In this document: piece by piece, positions 55,893 to 64,000 of the stretch
Layout: each line of letters starts with the position of its first letter
Numbering within the stretch: position 1 is the stretch's first letter
Assembly: GCA_045345765.1 (NCBI GenBank)
Contig: CP148265.1
Coordinates: 248,001 to 312,000, forward strand
Reading direction: 5' to 3'
Source of the DNA: JAOARY01 sp045345765
GTDB taxonomy: Bacteria; Bacillota; Clostridia; Peptostreptococcales; Peptostreptococcaceae
DNA: 64,000 nucleotides
Made by a program: the position numbers and the translations under genes
The notes under the pieces: generated by a model
Databases searched by the model: none
Told to the model about the DNA's origin: nothing
The model's input: the letters and a program-made list of their open reading frames with translations, nothing else

Positions 55893-56120
55893 CTACTTCT
55901 TAGCTTCTATAAATTTAACTATATCACCAATGTTTTGGAACTTTTCAGCTTCTTCATCTGGAACTTCTATATCAAATTCATCTTCAACAGCCATCATTAT
56001 TTCAACAGCATCTAGTGAATCTGCTTCTAAATCATTTATTAAAGAAGTTGTTGGTGTAACTTCATCTCCATTATCTAATCCTAATTGATCTACTATTATA
56101 TCTCTTACCTTTTCAAACAT
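55893..56120 (-). CDS. acpP: Acyl carrier protein
   Basis: 75 residues, acidic. S35 in EADSLDAVEIM is the attachment site for 4'-phosphopantetheine. It carries the growing acyl chain for the Fab enzymes around it. A gap of 136 bases separates it from fabG; no promoter or hairpin stands out there. Confidence 0.97.
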   Translation of the reverse strand: MFEKVRDIIVDQLGLDNGDEVTPTTSLINDLEADSLDAVEIMMAVEDEFDIEVPDEEAEKFQNIGDIVKFIEAKK

Positions 56121-56256
56121 ATTTGTATCCTCCTTAAAATTCTTTAAATTAATTTATTTTTGTAATATTTTTTAGATTAACTCTAAAATTTATGTAAGTC
56201 AAGAATATTCTTCTTAACTTTTTAAAATCAAATACTAATTGATTTCTAAAACCATT

Positions 56257-57003
56257 TTATTGCATTACAAATCCCCCGTCAACATTAATAACTTGTCCAG
56301 TTATATAATTTGACATATCAGATGCTAAGAATGCTACTAAATTAGCCACATCCTGCGCTTGTCCCATTTTATTCATAGGAATATTGCTTAATATACTTTC
56401 TTTCACATCATCTTTTAAAACATCTGTCATATCAGTATCTATAAATCCAGGTGCAACAACATTAACACATATGTTTCTTGTTGCTAATTCTCTTGCTACT
56501 GATTTAGAAAAACCAATAAGTCCAGCTTTAGAAGCTGCATAATTTGCTTGTCCTGCATTACCAGTAAGTCCAACTACAGATGACATATTTATAATCTTTC
56601 CAGCTTTTTGTTTCATCATAGGTCTAGTAACTGCTTTAGTACAGTTAAATGCACCTGTTAAGTTAATTTCTAAAACTCTCGAAAAATCTTCTTCTTTCAT
56701 TCTCATAAGAAGTGTATCTCTTGTTATACCTGCATTATTTATAAGTACATCAACACTTCCTAATTCTTTTATAGTTTCTTTTACCATTGCCTCTGCTTCT
56801 TCCATTTTAGAAACATCTGCTTTTAATGTAATTGCTTTTACATCGTTTTTTTCTACTTCTTCTTTAACTTCTAAAGCTTTTGCTTCATTTGAAGTATAGT
56901 TTATCGCTATATTTGCACCTAATTTGGCTAATACTAAAGCTATAGCTTTACCTATACCTCTTGATGCACCAGTTATTAGGATGTTTTTCCCTTTTAATTC
57001 CAT
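56257..57003 (-). CDS. fabG: 3-oxoacyl-ACP reductase FabG
   Basis: 248 residues, short-chain dehydrogenase. The NADPH motif TGASRGIGKA lies at 11-20, NNAG near 88, and the catalytic Ser and YAASK in NMSSVVGLTGNAGQANYAASK-type order near 140-160. It reduces beta-ketoacyl-ACP. Sits 13 bases after fabD. Confidence 0.96.
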   Translation of the reverse strand: MELKGKNILITGASRGIGKAIALVLAKLGANIAINYTSNEAKALEVKEEVEKNDVKAITLKADVSKMEEAEAMVKETIKELGSVDVLINNAGITRDTLLMRMKEEDFSRVLEINLTGAFNCTKAVTRPMMKQKAGKIINMSSVVGLTGNAGQANYAASKAGLIGFSKSVARELATRNICVNVVAPGFIDTDMTDVLKDDVKESILSNIPMNKMGQAQDVANLVAFLASDMSNYITGQVINVDGGFVMQ

Positions 57004-57016
57004 TATTTCTCCTCCT

Positions 57017-57952
57017 TTAGTTTTCTAAAAAATCATTCATAGTTTTTACATCATTTATGTTTATGATTTCAACTTTCATACCCATAGTTTTAGCTTTTCT
57101 ATTTATAAATGATTTTAGAGTTTTTCCAGGACCTACTTCAACAAAAGTAGTAACACCTTGATTAAGCATAAATTCTACTGAATCTTCCCACATAACAGAA
57201 GAACTTACTTGTTTGATTAAAGAATCTTTAATTTGATCTTTAGTAACCACTTTAGCATTTACATTTGCTATTATATCTATATTAGTATCTTCAAACACTA
57301 TATTTTCTAATTCTTTGGATAAGTCTTGCCCAGCTTTATTAAGCATTGAACAATGGAAAGGTGCACTCACATTAAGTATAACTGCTTTTTTTGCTCCTTT
57401 TTCTTTACAAAGTTCTACTGCTTCTTCTATTGCTTTTACTTCTCCTGATATAACTATCTGACCAGGACTATTAAAGTTTGCAAACTCAGCTATTCCAGAA
57501 ACCTTATCTAAGGCCTCTTTTATAACTTCTCTTTCTAATCCTAATATAGCAGCCATAGTTCCTCTACCCATAGGAACTGCATCTTGCATATATTGACCTC
57601 TTTTTTGAACTAATCTTAAAGCATCTTCAAATTTAATAGTTTTACTTGCAACTAAAGATGCATATTCTCCTAAAGATAAACCCGCTGTATATGTAAATTC
57701 CATATCTTTTTTAGATTTTAATACTTCAAGAGCTGCTATACAATGTGTTAATATCGCAGGTTGAGTATTTCTTGTTTTTTTAAGTTCCTCATCTGGCCCA
57801 TTAAACATTATATCTTTTATATCAACATCTTCTAATGTTTTGCTAGCTAAATCTATTATATTTTTTGCTTCTTCATAGTTTTCATATAAATCTTTTGCCA
57901 TTCCTACATACTGAGCTCCCTGTCCAGGAAATACTAATGCTATTTTAGACAT
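57017..57952 (-). CDS. fabD: Malonyl-CoA:ACP transacylase
   Basis: 311 residues. Loads malonyl groups on ACP. The nucleophile S93 is in AGLSLGEYASL, VFPGQGAQYVGM is at the N terminus, and the catalytic His is in VSAPFHCSML (near 200). It is 11 bases after fabK. Confidence 0.96.
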   Translation of the reverse strand: MSKIALVFPGQGAQYVGMAKDLYENYEEAKNIIDLASKTLEDVDIKDIMFNGPDEELKKTRNTQPAILTHCIAALEVLKSKKDMEFTYTAGLSLGEYASLVASKTIKFEDALRLVQKRGQYMQDAVPMGRGTMAAILGLEREVIKEALDKVSGIAEFANFNSPGQIVISGEVKAIEEAVELCKEKGAKKAVILNVSAPFHCSMLNKAGQDLSKELENIVFEDTNIDIIANVNAKVVTKDQIKDSLIKQVSSSVMWEDSVEFMLNQGVTTFVEVGPGKTLKSFINRKAKTMGMKVEIININDVKTMNDFLEN

Positions 57953-57963
57953 AATTGCCTCCC

Positions 57964-58893
57964 TTAAAATTTCAAATTACTAATAACTTCTTTTGTTTTA
58001 TTTATCATATCATTTATTATTTCTTCACATGTTTTTATATCGTTTATCATTCCTGCTACTTGACCAGACATAATAGAACCATCTTTTATATCTCCTTCAA
58101 TAACAGCTTTTCTTAATGAGCCTACTCCTAATTCTTCTATCTTTTTAGGATCTTCATTTTCTTTTTCTAATTTCATCATGTCTTTTGCTAATTTATTTTT
58201 AAGAAGTCTTACAGGATGTCCTGTTGATCTTCCTGTTACTATTGCATCTCTATCTTTTGCATTTATTATAGCTTCTTTATAATTATCATGAGCAATAGAT
58301 TCTGTTGAGCATACAAATCTAGTACCTATTTGAACAGCTTGTGCTCCAAGTGCAAAACTTGCTGCCATTCCTCTACCATCAACTATTCCACCTGCTGCTA
58401 CTACTGGAATATCTACAACATCGCATATTTGTGGAACTAATACCATAGTACTTAATTCGCCTATATGTCCACCAGCTTCTGTTCCTTCAACTATAATCGC
58501 ATCAGCTCCATTTTTTTGCATTCTTTTTGCTAATGCTACTGATGGTACTACCGGTATTACTTTTATATCCTTTTCTTTTAACATAGGCATATATTTTCCG
58601 GGATTTCCAGCTCCAGTTGTTATTACTTTTATATCATGTTTTATTATAAGTTCCATAATATCATCAACAAAAGGAGATATAAGCATTACATTAACTCCAA
58701 AAGGTTTATTTGTAAGTTCTTTTGCTTTTATTATTTCCTTTTCAACTATATCTGCTGGGGCATTTCCTGCTCCGATTATTCCAAGTCCACCTGCATTTGA
58801 TACAGCCGCTGCAAGCTCCGCTGTTGCAATCCAAGCCATACCACCTTGTATTATTGGATATTTTATATCTAGTATCTCACATAATCTATTCAT
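57964..58893 (-). CDS. fabK: Enoyl-ACP reductase II, flavin-dependent
   Basis: 309 residues of the FMN-binding nitronate monooxygenase/FabK fold. PIIQGGMAWIATAELAAAVS starts the barrel, EGTEAGGHIG (near 138) and AAGGIVDGRGMAA (near 167) match FabK. It reduces enoyl-ACP with NAD(P)H. FabK-type enzymes are naturally insensitive to triclosan, unlike FabI. No fabI is in this window. It lies between fabH and fabD, as in C. difficile and Streptococcus. Confidence 0.95.
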   Translation of the reverse strand: MNRLCEILDIKYPIIQGGMAWIATAELAAAVSNAGGLGIIGAGNAPADIVEKEIIKAKELTNKPFGVNVMLISPFVDDIMELIIKHDIKVITTGAGNPGKYMPMLKEKDIKVIPVVPSVALAKRMQKNGADAIIVEGTEAGGHIGELSTMVLVPQICDVVDIPVVAAGGIVDGRGMAASFALGAQAVQIGTRFVCSTESIAHDNYKEAIINAKDRDAIVTGRSTGHPVRLLKNKLAKDMMKLEKENEDPKKIEELGVGSLRKAVIEGDIKDGSIMSGQVAGMINDIKTCEEIINDMINKTKEVISNLKF

Positions 58894-58924
58894 ATTTCAT
58901 CCTCCAAAACTCAAGAAAGATAAA

Positions 58925-59917
58925 CTAAATTGACCATTTAATATAGCTAGCTCCCCAAGTTAATCCAGCACCAAAGCCAACTAGGACAATTTTATCCTTC
59001 TTTTTTATTTTCCCTTTTTTGTACGCTTCATCTAATGCCACTGGAATCGATGCTGCTGACATATTCCCATACTCATGTAAATTTATATGCATTTTATCTA
59101 AACTCACTTTAAGTCTCTTTGCTGCACCCTCTATAATTCTTATATTTGCTTGATGCGGTATAATCATATCTATATCTTCTACATTAATATTTGCTTCTTC
59201 TAATACTTTCTTAGTTTCAGCAGCCATTTTTCTAACTGCAAATTTAAAGACTTCAGAACCATCCATCTTTAGATAATTCATTCTATTTTCTAATGCTTCA
59301 TGTGTTACAGGCATTCTACTTCCGCCAGCTGGTTTGTTTAATACACTTCCACCACTACCATCAGAACCTAATGTAACATTTTTGATTCCTTCATCATCTT
59401 CTACAGTTGATACTACAACCGCACCTGCTCCATCTCCAAATAATACACATGTGTTTCTATCTTTCCAATCAAGTATCTTAGTCATTGTTTCAGCTCCAAT
59501 AACAAGTATATTTTTATATACTCCAGCTTCAACAAATTGCTTAGCTATTGATATTCCATATATAAAGCCAGAACAAGCTGCTGTTAAATCAAATGCTCCT
59601 GCATTTTTAGCACCTAATTTATCTTGTACTATACAAGCCGTTGACGGAAATGACATATCAGGTGTAATAGTAGCTACTATTACAAGATCTAAATCCTCTG
59701 CTTTAATATTCGCACTTTCTAAAGCTCTTTTTGAAGCTTCTAATGATAAATCCGAAGTAGCTTCTTTTTCTGTTGCTATTCTTCTTTTTTCGATACCTGT
59801 TCTAGTTCTTATCCATTCGTCATTTGTATCTACTATTTGTTCTAAATCCTTATTTGTCATTATCTTTTCTGGCAAATAACTTCCGATCCCTATAATTCCT
59901 GCGCTTTTAAGTTCCAT
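58925..59917 (-). CDS. fabH: Beta-ketoacyl-ACP synthase III
   Basis: 330 residues. Starts fatty-acid synthesis by condensing acyl-CoA with malonyl-ACP. The triad is intact: C115 in LTAACSGFIYG, His in MIIPHQANIRI, Asn in YGNMSAASIPV. It is the first gene after the FapR-controlled promoter, so fabH-K-D-G-acpP-F should respond to malonyl-CoA. Confidence 0.97.
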   Translation of the reverse strand: MELKSAGIIGIGSYLPEKIMTNKDLEQIVDTNDEWIRTRTGIEKRRIATEKEATSDLSLEASKRALESANIKAEDLDLVIVATITPDMSFPSTACIVQDKLGAKNAGAFDLTAACSGFIYGISIAKQFVEAGVYKNILVIGAETMTKILDWKDRNTCVLFGDGAGAVVVSTVEDDEGIKNVTLGSDGSGGSVLNKPAGGSRMPVTHEALENRMNYLKMDGSEVFKFAVRKMAAETKKVLEEANINVEDIDMIIPHQANIRIIEGAAKRLKVSLDKMHINLHEYGNMSAASIPVALDEAYKKGKIKKKDKIVLVGFGAGLTWGASYIKWSI

Positions 59918-60011
59918 AATTTCACTCCTTAAAATGTTTAGGTAAACATCATATATAATAAAAATCTATCTATATTTAATATCACAATTAATTCATAAAA
60001 ATAAACCAGTC

Positions 60012-60061
60012 TTAGTACCTGGTACTAAAACTAGTATATATTATAAGCTTATATAAATCAA
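60012..60061 (-). promoter_or_regulatory. FapR-controlled promoter of the fabH operon
   Basis: Minus-strand TTGATT (60061-60056), 17-base spacer, TATACT (60038-60033). Directly downstream is TTAGTACCTGGTACTAA (60012-60028), a perfect 17-bp inverted repeat matching the known FapR operator. FapR bound there would cover the transcription start. Malonyl-CoA releases FapR. The operator lies between plsX and fabH. Confidence 0.9.
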
Positions 60062-60107
60062 GATTTATTTTTATTATATTTTTAAAGAGTAATTATAAAT
60101 ATTCGCA

Positions 60108-61088
60108 TTATAAATATGATTTAATATCTTCTATTATGTTTTCTTTACTACATTCCATAGCTTGTTTTATTGCATTTTTTATCGCTTTTGAATCTGAACT
60201 GCCGTGAGCCTTTATAAGATTTCCATTAACTCCAACTAAAGGGGCTCCACCATATTCTGCGTAATCTAAATTTGCTTTTAAATTTTTCAAATCCTCTTTT
60301 ATCAAAAGTGCAGACATTTTTGTTTTTAAATTCTTCTTATATACATCCTTTAACATATCAAATATAGTCATAGCTACACCTTCCATAAGCTTTAATACCA
60401 CATTACCTGTAAAACCATCAGCTACTATTACATTAACATCTCCTTCATTAATATATCTAGCTTCTATATTTCCAATGAAGTTTATATCTTGTTCTTTTAA
60501 TAATTCATATGAAGCTTTAGTAAGTTCATTTCCTTTACCTTCTTCCGAACCTACATTTACAATTCCAACTTTAGGATTATTGATTTTAAGAATTTTTTTA
60601 GCATATATATATCCCATTATCCCAAATTGCTCTAGATTTTTACTTTTGCATTCTGCATTAGCTCCAGCATCCAATAATATTGATATTCCTTTTTTAGTAG
60701 GTATAAATGTACATAGTGCAGGCCTATCAATTCCTTTTATTCTTTTTAATATAAATAAACCACTAGCCAAAAGTGCTCCTGTGTTTCCAGCAGAAACAAT
60801 AGCATCAGCTTTTTTTTCTGCTACTAATGTAGTTGCCACGACCATGGAAGAATCTTTTTTCTTTCTTATAGCCATGGACGGTTTATCTTCATTTTCTATT
60901 ACTTGAGTTGTATGTATTACTTCAATTTTTTCTTCATTATAATTATATTTTTTTAATTCTTCATTTATTATAGTTTCATCACCAACAAGAATTATATTCG
61001 CCTCATATTCATTTACCGCATCTATAGCACCTTTTATTATTTCGTTTGGAGCATTGTCTCCACCCATTGCATCTATTGCAATTTTCAT
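60108..61088 (-). CDS. plsX: Phosphate acyltransferase PlsX
   Basis: 326 residues. Makes acyl-phosphate from acyl-ACP, feeding PlsY in phosphatidic acid synthesis. The opening MKIAIDAMGGDNAPNEIIKG and VSAGNTGALLASGLF (near 97) and IVADGFTGNVVLK (near 218) are family hallmarks. Its ATG directly follows the fapR stop. The fabH promoter lies in the gap behind it. Confidence 0.96.
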   Translation of the reverse strand: MKIAIDAMGGDNAPNEIIKGAIDAVNEYEANIILVGDETIINEELKKYNYNEEKIEVIHTTQVIENEDKPSMAIRKKKDSSMVVATTLVAEKKADAIVSAGNTGALLASGLFILKRIKGIDRPALCTFIPTKKGISILLDAGANAECKSKNLEQFGIMGYIYAKKILKINNPKVGIVNVGSEEGKGNELTKASYELLKEQDINFIGNIEARYINEGDVNVIVADGFTGNVVLKLMEGVAMTIFDMLKDVYKKNLKTKMSALLIKEDLKNLKANLDYAEYGGAPLVGVNGNLIKAHGSSDSKAIKNAIKQAMECSKENIIEDIKSYL

Positions 61089-61655
61089 CTATATCTCCCC
61101 TTTTTCTATCTCATTAAATATAAATTTTCCTCTAAAAACTTCTTCATGTTGTTTATCATAAACTTTTACATGAACATAATGTTTTTTATTTCTTATTCTA
61201 ACGACCTCAGCCTTAGCTATAAGCCTTTCTTTTAATTTTATAGGTTTTATATTCTTTATATTAGCAACAGCCATTATAACAAGTGGTGCATCAACTACTG
61301 CCATAGCTAAAGATTCTGCTTGAGAAAATACAAAATGACCTTTTACTATATTTGTTTTTTTATAAGCCATTTCCGTTGTTGTTTCTAATATAGAAATTCC
61401 TATTTTTCCAACATCCAAATCAATTACTTCCCCAATAATTTCTTTTCCTGATATTGTTTTTACCTTAGTAACATTTTTTTCCGCCATAAATTTCATTCTC
61501 TGTCTTAATTCTGGTATATTAAGTGCCAATCTATCCAAACGTATAGTTTGTATACTAACACTAAAATATTCAGCTAATTCATCATCTGTATAAAAAGGGT
61601 CTTTTTCAAGCATTTCCTTAAGTTCAGTTTGCCTTTGTTTTTTATTCCTCTTCAT
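61089..61655 (-). CDS. fapR: Fatty-acid and phospholipid biosynthesis regulator FapR
   Basis: 188 residues from ATG 61655 (GGGAGG 7 bases upstream; a GTG one codon earlier is possible). The N-terminal helix-turn-helix DELAEYFSVSIQTIRLDRLA (about 25-44) binds the fap operator, and a C-terminal hot-dog domain (about 80-188) binds malonyl-CoA. It regulates the operon downstream through the operator before fabH. No matching operator was seen at its own promoter. Confidence 0.95.
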   Translation of the reverse strand: MKRNKKQRQTELKEMLEKDPFYTDDELAEYFSVSIQTIRLDRLALNIPELRQRMKFMAEKNVTKVKTISGKEIIGEVIDLDVGKIGISILETTTEMAYKKTNIVKGHFVFSQAESLAMAVVDAPLVIMAVANIKNIKPIKLKERLIAKAEVVRIRNKKHYVHVKVYDKQHEEVFRGKFIFNEIEKGEI

Positions 61656-61755
61656 CACAATTCCTCCCTTTACAAAACAAGCTTTATTTCATTTATTTTT
61701 CTTTTTATTTATATAATAAAAATCAGACAAATCGGTTTTATTCCAATAATAAAAG

Positions 61756-61783
61756 TATATAATATATTGCTTATCTTAATCAA
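61756..61783 (-). promoter_or_regulatory. Candidate promoter of fapR-plsX
   Basis: TTGATT (61783-61778), a 16-base spacer and TATATA (61761-61756) on the minus strand, downstream of the rpmF terminator. Match is moderate. Confidence 0.4.
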
Positions 61784-61803
61784 ATATTTTTAAAAAATTG
61801 CAT

Positions 61804-61832
61804 AAAAAAACCACTTGTTATTAAACAAGTGG
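61804..61832 (-). terminator. Terminator after rpmF
   Basis: A 9-bp stem CCACTTGTT/AACAAGTGG (61811-61819 with 61824-61832) is followed on the minus strand by seven T residues. T residues also follow it on the plus strand. It ends the yceD-rpmF unit. Confidence 0.92.
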
Positions 61833-61842
61833 ATTTTTTTAA

Positions 61843-62019
61843 TTACTTAGCTACAACTTCTTTTCCGTTGTAGTGTCCGCAATCAGGACAAACTCTGTGA
61901 GCTAATTTAGGCTCATTACAATTAGGGCACTTAACAAATCCAGCAAAAGCTACTTTATTGTTAGCTGCTCTTCTTGAACGACTTGCACTTTTAGCTGTTC
62001 TACGCTTAGGTACTGCCAT
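61843..62019 (-). CDS. rpmF: 50S ribosomal protein L32
   Basis: 58 residues, MAVPKRRTAKSASRSRR at the N terminus. It has two CxxC pairs (CPNC near 30 and CPDC near 43), so this is the zinc-binding form of L32. The gene lies 14 bases after yceD and ends just before a strong terminator. Its ATG has AGGAGG upstream. Confidence 0.97.
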   Translation of the reverse strand: MAVPKRRTAKSASRSRRAANNKVAFAGFVKCPNCNEPKLAHRVCPDCGHYNGKEVVAK

Positions 62020-62033
62020 TTCTATTCCTCCTT

Positions 62034-62552
62034 TTATTTAAAAAAATCTTTCAATTTAGATAATCGGGGATCTATGTTTAATTCATCTATTTCATCTGGA
62101 TTGCATTTGCAACCTTCTTCATTTAGATTATTTCCACAGTTTGGACAAATACCTTTGCAATCATCTTTACAAACAATCTTAGAAGGTAAATTTAATAGGA
62201 CAGCTGTTTTTAAAACTTCATCCATATTAACTTCATCCCCGTCATAAATAAATGAATCTTCCAATTCATCTACAGACTCTTTATAGTCATCTGTTAAAAA
62301 TCCTTGTAAATCTGTATCTATATTTATGATAACATCTTTTAGACACCTACCACAAGACTCCTTAACAGCAGTCTTCACATTCAATTCTAAATAAATTTTA
62401 TCTTTAATAGAATTTATTTCACCTTGAATTAATATTTCTTCACAAAAATGAATTCTTCCTTCACTTGTGTCTATGTAATCCAAAGTCTCTTTCATATTGA
62501 CTCTAAACCTTGAAACTTCTTTTCTTAAAATTCTGCCAATATCTAATTTCAT
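62034..62552 (-). CDS. YceD/DUF177 family protein with C-terminal zinc motif
   Basis: 172 residues from ATG 62552. That start is fixed by GGTGA 4 bases upstream and by a consensus promoter whose -10 overlaps the longer frame. YceD proteins are encoded before rpmF in most bacteria and are linked to 23S rRNA or ribosome biogenesis. The conserved middle (ESCGRCLKDV) and the C-terminal cysteines CKDDCKGICPNCG then CKCNPD suggest a zinc site. The final segment IDPRLSKLKDFF is typical. Confidence 0.92.
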   Translation of the reverse strand: MKLDIGRILRKEVSRFRVNMKETLDYIDTSEGRIHFCEEILIQGEINSIKDKIYLELNVKTAVKESCGRCLKDVIINIDTDLQGFLTDDYKESVDELEDSFIYDGDEVNMDEVLKTAVLLNLPSKIVCKDDCKGICPNCGNNLNEEGCKCNPDEIDELNIDPRLSKLKDFFK

Positions 62553-62579
62553 AAAATCACCTTGACCTTCACCTTGTTT

Positions 62580-62608
62580 ATTATACAAAGGGGTAAATCT
62601 TTTGTCAA
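62580..62608 (-). promoter_or_regulatory. Perfect consensus promoter of yceD-rpmF
   Basis: TTGACA (62608-62603), 17-base spacer and TATAAT (62585-62580) on the minus strand: both hexamers match the sigmaA consensus exactly. The predicted start near 62573 gives a leader of about 20 bases to the yceD ATG. Confidence 0.9.
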
Positions 62609-62624
62609 GTATTTTTACTTGATA

Positions 62625-62672
62625 GTTAAAATATAATAAATCTATAGTAAAAAAACTATAGATTTATTATAT
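62625..62672 (-). terminator. Terminator after ackA
   Basis: A perfect 17-bp stem (62631-62647 with 62656-62672) has an 8-base loop and is followed on the minus strand by ATTTTAA. It lies 25 bases after the ackA stop codon. Confidence 0.78.
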
Positions 62673-62696
62673 CAATTGTATTAAACTAAGAATTTA

Positions 62697-63890
62697 TTAT
62701 TTAACTAATTCAACAGTATCTCTAGCAATCATAAGTTCTTCATTTGTTGGTATAACAAATATCTTAACTTTAGAACCATCTTTACTTACTAAAGTTTCTT
62801 TGCCTCTTACTTTATTCTTTTCAAAATCCATTTCGATTCCTAATCCTTCTAAACCTCTACAGATATCTTCTCTTGTTTCGATTCCATTTTCTCCAAGACC
62901 AGCAGTAAATACTATAGCATCTGCGCCGTTCATCTCTGCCATGTAAGCACCGATGTATTTTTTAACTCTGTTAGCATATCCTTTTAATGCTATTAAAGCT
63001 CTTTCATTTCCTTCTTTAGCAGCATCTTCAACATCTCTAAAATCAGAACTTACACCTGAAACTCCATAAACTCCTGATTGTTTGTTTAATACATTGTTTA
63101 TTTCTTCTAATGATAAGTTTTCTTTTTCCATTATAAATGTAACTATAGCTGGATCTAAATCTCCAGATCTAGTTCCCATCATAAGTCCTTCAAGAGGAGT
63201 GAATCCCATAGAAGTATCTATTGATTTTCCATTTTCAACAGCAGCTATACTAGCTCCATTTCCTAAGTGACAAGTAACTATTTTGATATCTTTTAAATCT
63301 TTACCCATCATGTGAGCTACTCTATCAGATACGTATCTGTGAGAAGTTCCGTGGAAACCATATTTTCTTACTCCATACTTTTCATATAATTCATATGGTA
63401 GTGCATATAAATAATTTTCCTTTGGCATAGTTTGATGGAATGCAGTATCAAATACTCCTACCATTGGTACATCCTTTAATAATTCTTCACAAGCTTTTAT
63501 TCCTAATATATTAGCTGGGTTGTGAAGTGGTGCTAATTCTATACACTCATTTAAAGCATCCATTACTTTTTCATCTATTATAACTGAACCTGCAAACTTT
63601 TCTCCACCATGAACAACTCTATGTCCTACTGCATCTATTTCATCCATAGATTTTATAGCACCATATTCTTCATTAACTAAAGTTTCTAATACAAGTCTTA
63701 TTGCATCATTATGATCTTTCATTGGCTCTTCTATTACAACTTTATCTTTTCCATCTACTTCATGCTTTATTCTAGCACCTTCAATTCCTATTCTTTCGCA
63801 AAGACCTACAGCCATTGCTCTTTCTGTTTCCATATCAATAAGTTGGTACTTAAGTGAAGAACTTCCACAATTAATAACTAAAACTTTCAT
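62697..63890 (-). CDS. ackA: Acetate kinase
   Basis: 397 residues. Converts acetyl phosphate and ADP to acetate and ATP, the main substrate-level ATP step in many fermenters. The ASKHA fold motif VINCGSSSLKYQL is at the N terminus. GHRVVHGGEKF, FDTAFHQTMP, FHGTSHRYVS and GTRSGDLDPAI carry the catalytic residues. ATG 63890 follows GGGAG. No pta lies directly downstream. Confidence 0.97.
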   Translation of the reverse strand: MKVLVINCGSSSLKYQLIDMETERAMAVGLCERIGIEGARIKHEVDGKDKVVIEEPMKDHNDAIRLVLETLVNEEYGAIKSMDEIDAVGHRVVHGGEKFAGSVIIDEKVMDALNECIELAPLHNPANILGIKACEELLKDVPMVGVFDTAFHQTMPKENYLYALPYELYEKYGVRKYGFHGTSHRYVSDRVAHMMGKDLKDIKIVTCHLGNGASIAAVENGKSIDTSMGFTPLEGLMMGTRSGDLDPAIVTFIMEKENLSLEEINNVLNKQSGVYGVSGVSSDFRDVEDAAKEGNERALIALKGYANRVKKYIGAYMAEMNGADAIVFTAGLGENGIETREDICRGLEGLGIEMDFEKNKVRGKETLVSKDGSKVKIFVIPTNEELMIARDTVELVK

Positions 63891-64000
63891 TTAAAATGCT
63901 CCCTTCTTAATTTACTTAAAACTTTTTGTTTTAAAACTTATATATGTAATCACGATTTCCATTAATTATCTGAATAAATTAAAAATCAATGATTAAAAAC

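Noticed and set aside
59334..59879. Long antisense open frame of 181 codons within fabH
   Set aside because: It mirrors the codon structure of fabH, has serine-rich biased composition and no ribosome-binding site; it is a shadow of the real gene.
61659..61842. Possible second FapR operator upstream of fapR
   Set aside because: No TTAGTACC-type palindrome could be found in this stretch on either strand.
1..64000. CRISPR arrays, tRNA or rRNA genes, insertion sequences
   Set aside because: No regularly spaced repeats, cloverleaf sequences ending in CCA, rRNA-like segments or transposase motifs were noticed while reading; a dedicated scan was not possible.

Overview
This window comes from a low-GC anaerobic member of the Firmicutes, class Clostridia. 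AT-rich codons dominate, genes for replication, translation and lipid synthesis follow a clostridial order, and a spo0A gene is present. The run ackA-yceD-rpmF-fapR-plsX-fabH-fabK-fabD-fabG-acpP-fabF together with rnc-smc-ftsY-ylxM-ffh resembles the Peptostreptococcaceae (Clostridioides difficile relatives). That placement is inferred from gene order and was not checked against a database. Almost every gene lies on the minus strand, so transcription runs from high to low coordinates. Only a flavodoxin gene at 11 kb is on the plus strand.

Layout in the direction of transcription: 64-54.6 kb holds acetate kinase, the yceD-rpmF pair behind a perfect consensus promoter, and a FapR-controlled type II fatty-acid operon that uses FabK. 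54.5-49 kb holds two small orphan genes, asp23, nusB, a Kae1/TsaD-like paralogue, xseA-xseB, ispA and a DivPAC-family membrane protein. 48.9-48.3 kb is a structured non-coding region that fits OLE RNA in size, position and neighbourhood. It is followed by the gene for its membrane partner OapA (with a DxxxD motif), then dxs, tlyA, argR, recN and spo0A. 41.7-36.5 kb carries a cell-envelope cluster (SteA, MctB-like, two glycosyl/phosphosugar transferases), a DUF3866 protein, NudF and XerD. 35.3-30.9 kb is a nucleoside salvage operon (deoB, two purine nucleoside phosphorylases, pdp). 30.7-27.1 kb holds mltG, a tRNA wobble-uridine modification pair (trmR, trhP) and udk. A lone methyltransferase-like gene boxed between two terminators follows, then addB-addA.

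19.3-11.6 kb is an accessory block: a self-contained type I restriction-modification operon (regulator, hsdM, hsdS, hsdR) with a ketopantoate-reductase-like gene as its last member. Its promoter overlaps two 17-bp palindromes. Next come the plus-strand flavodoxin with a near-perfect Fur box over its start site, a two-component system, and the housekeeping run rnc, a radical SAM gene, smc, ftsY, ylxM and ffh (cut by the window edge).

The most notable item is the OLE RNA/OapA locus with its own extended -10 promoter. Others are a purine nucleoside phosphorylase paralogue with two altered base-recognition residues, an AddB without a recognisable P-loop, the absence of spoIVB between recN and spo0A, and the paired operators on the restriction operon. 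No CRISPR array, transposase, rRNA or tRNA gene was seen.
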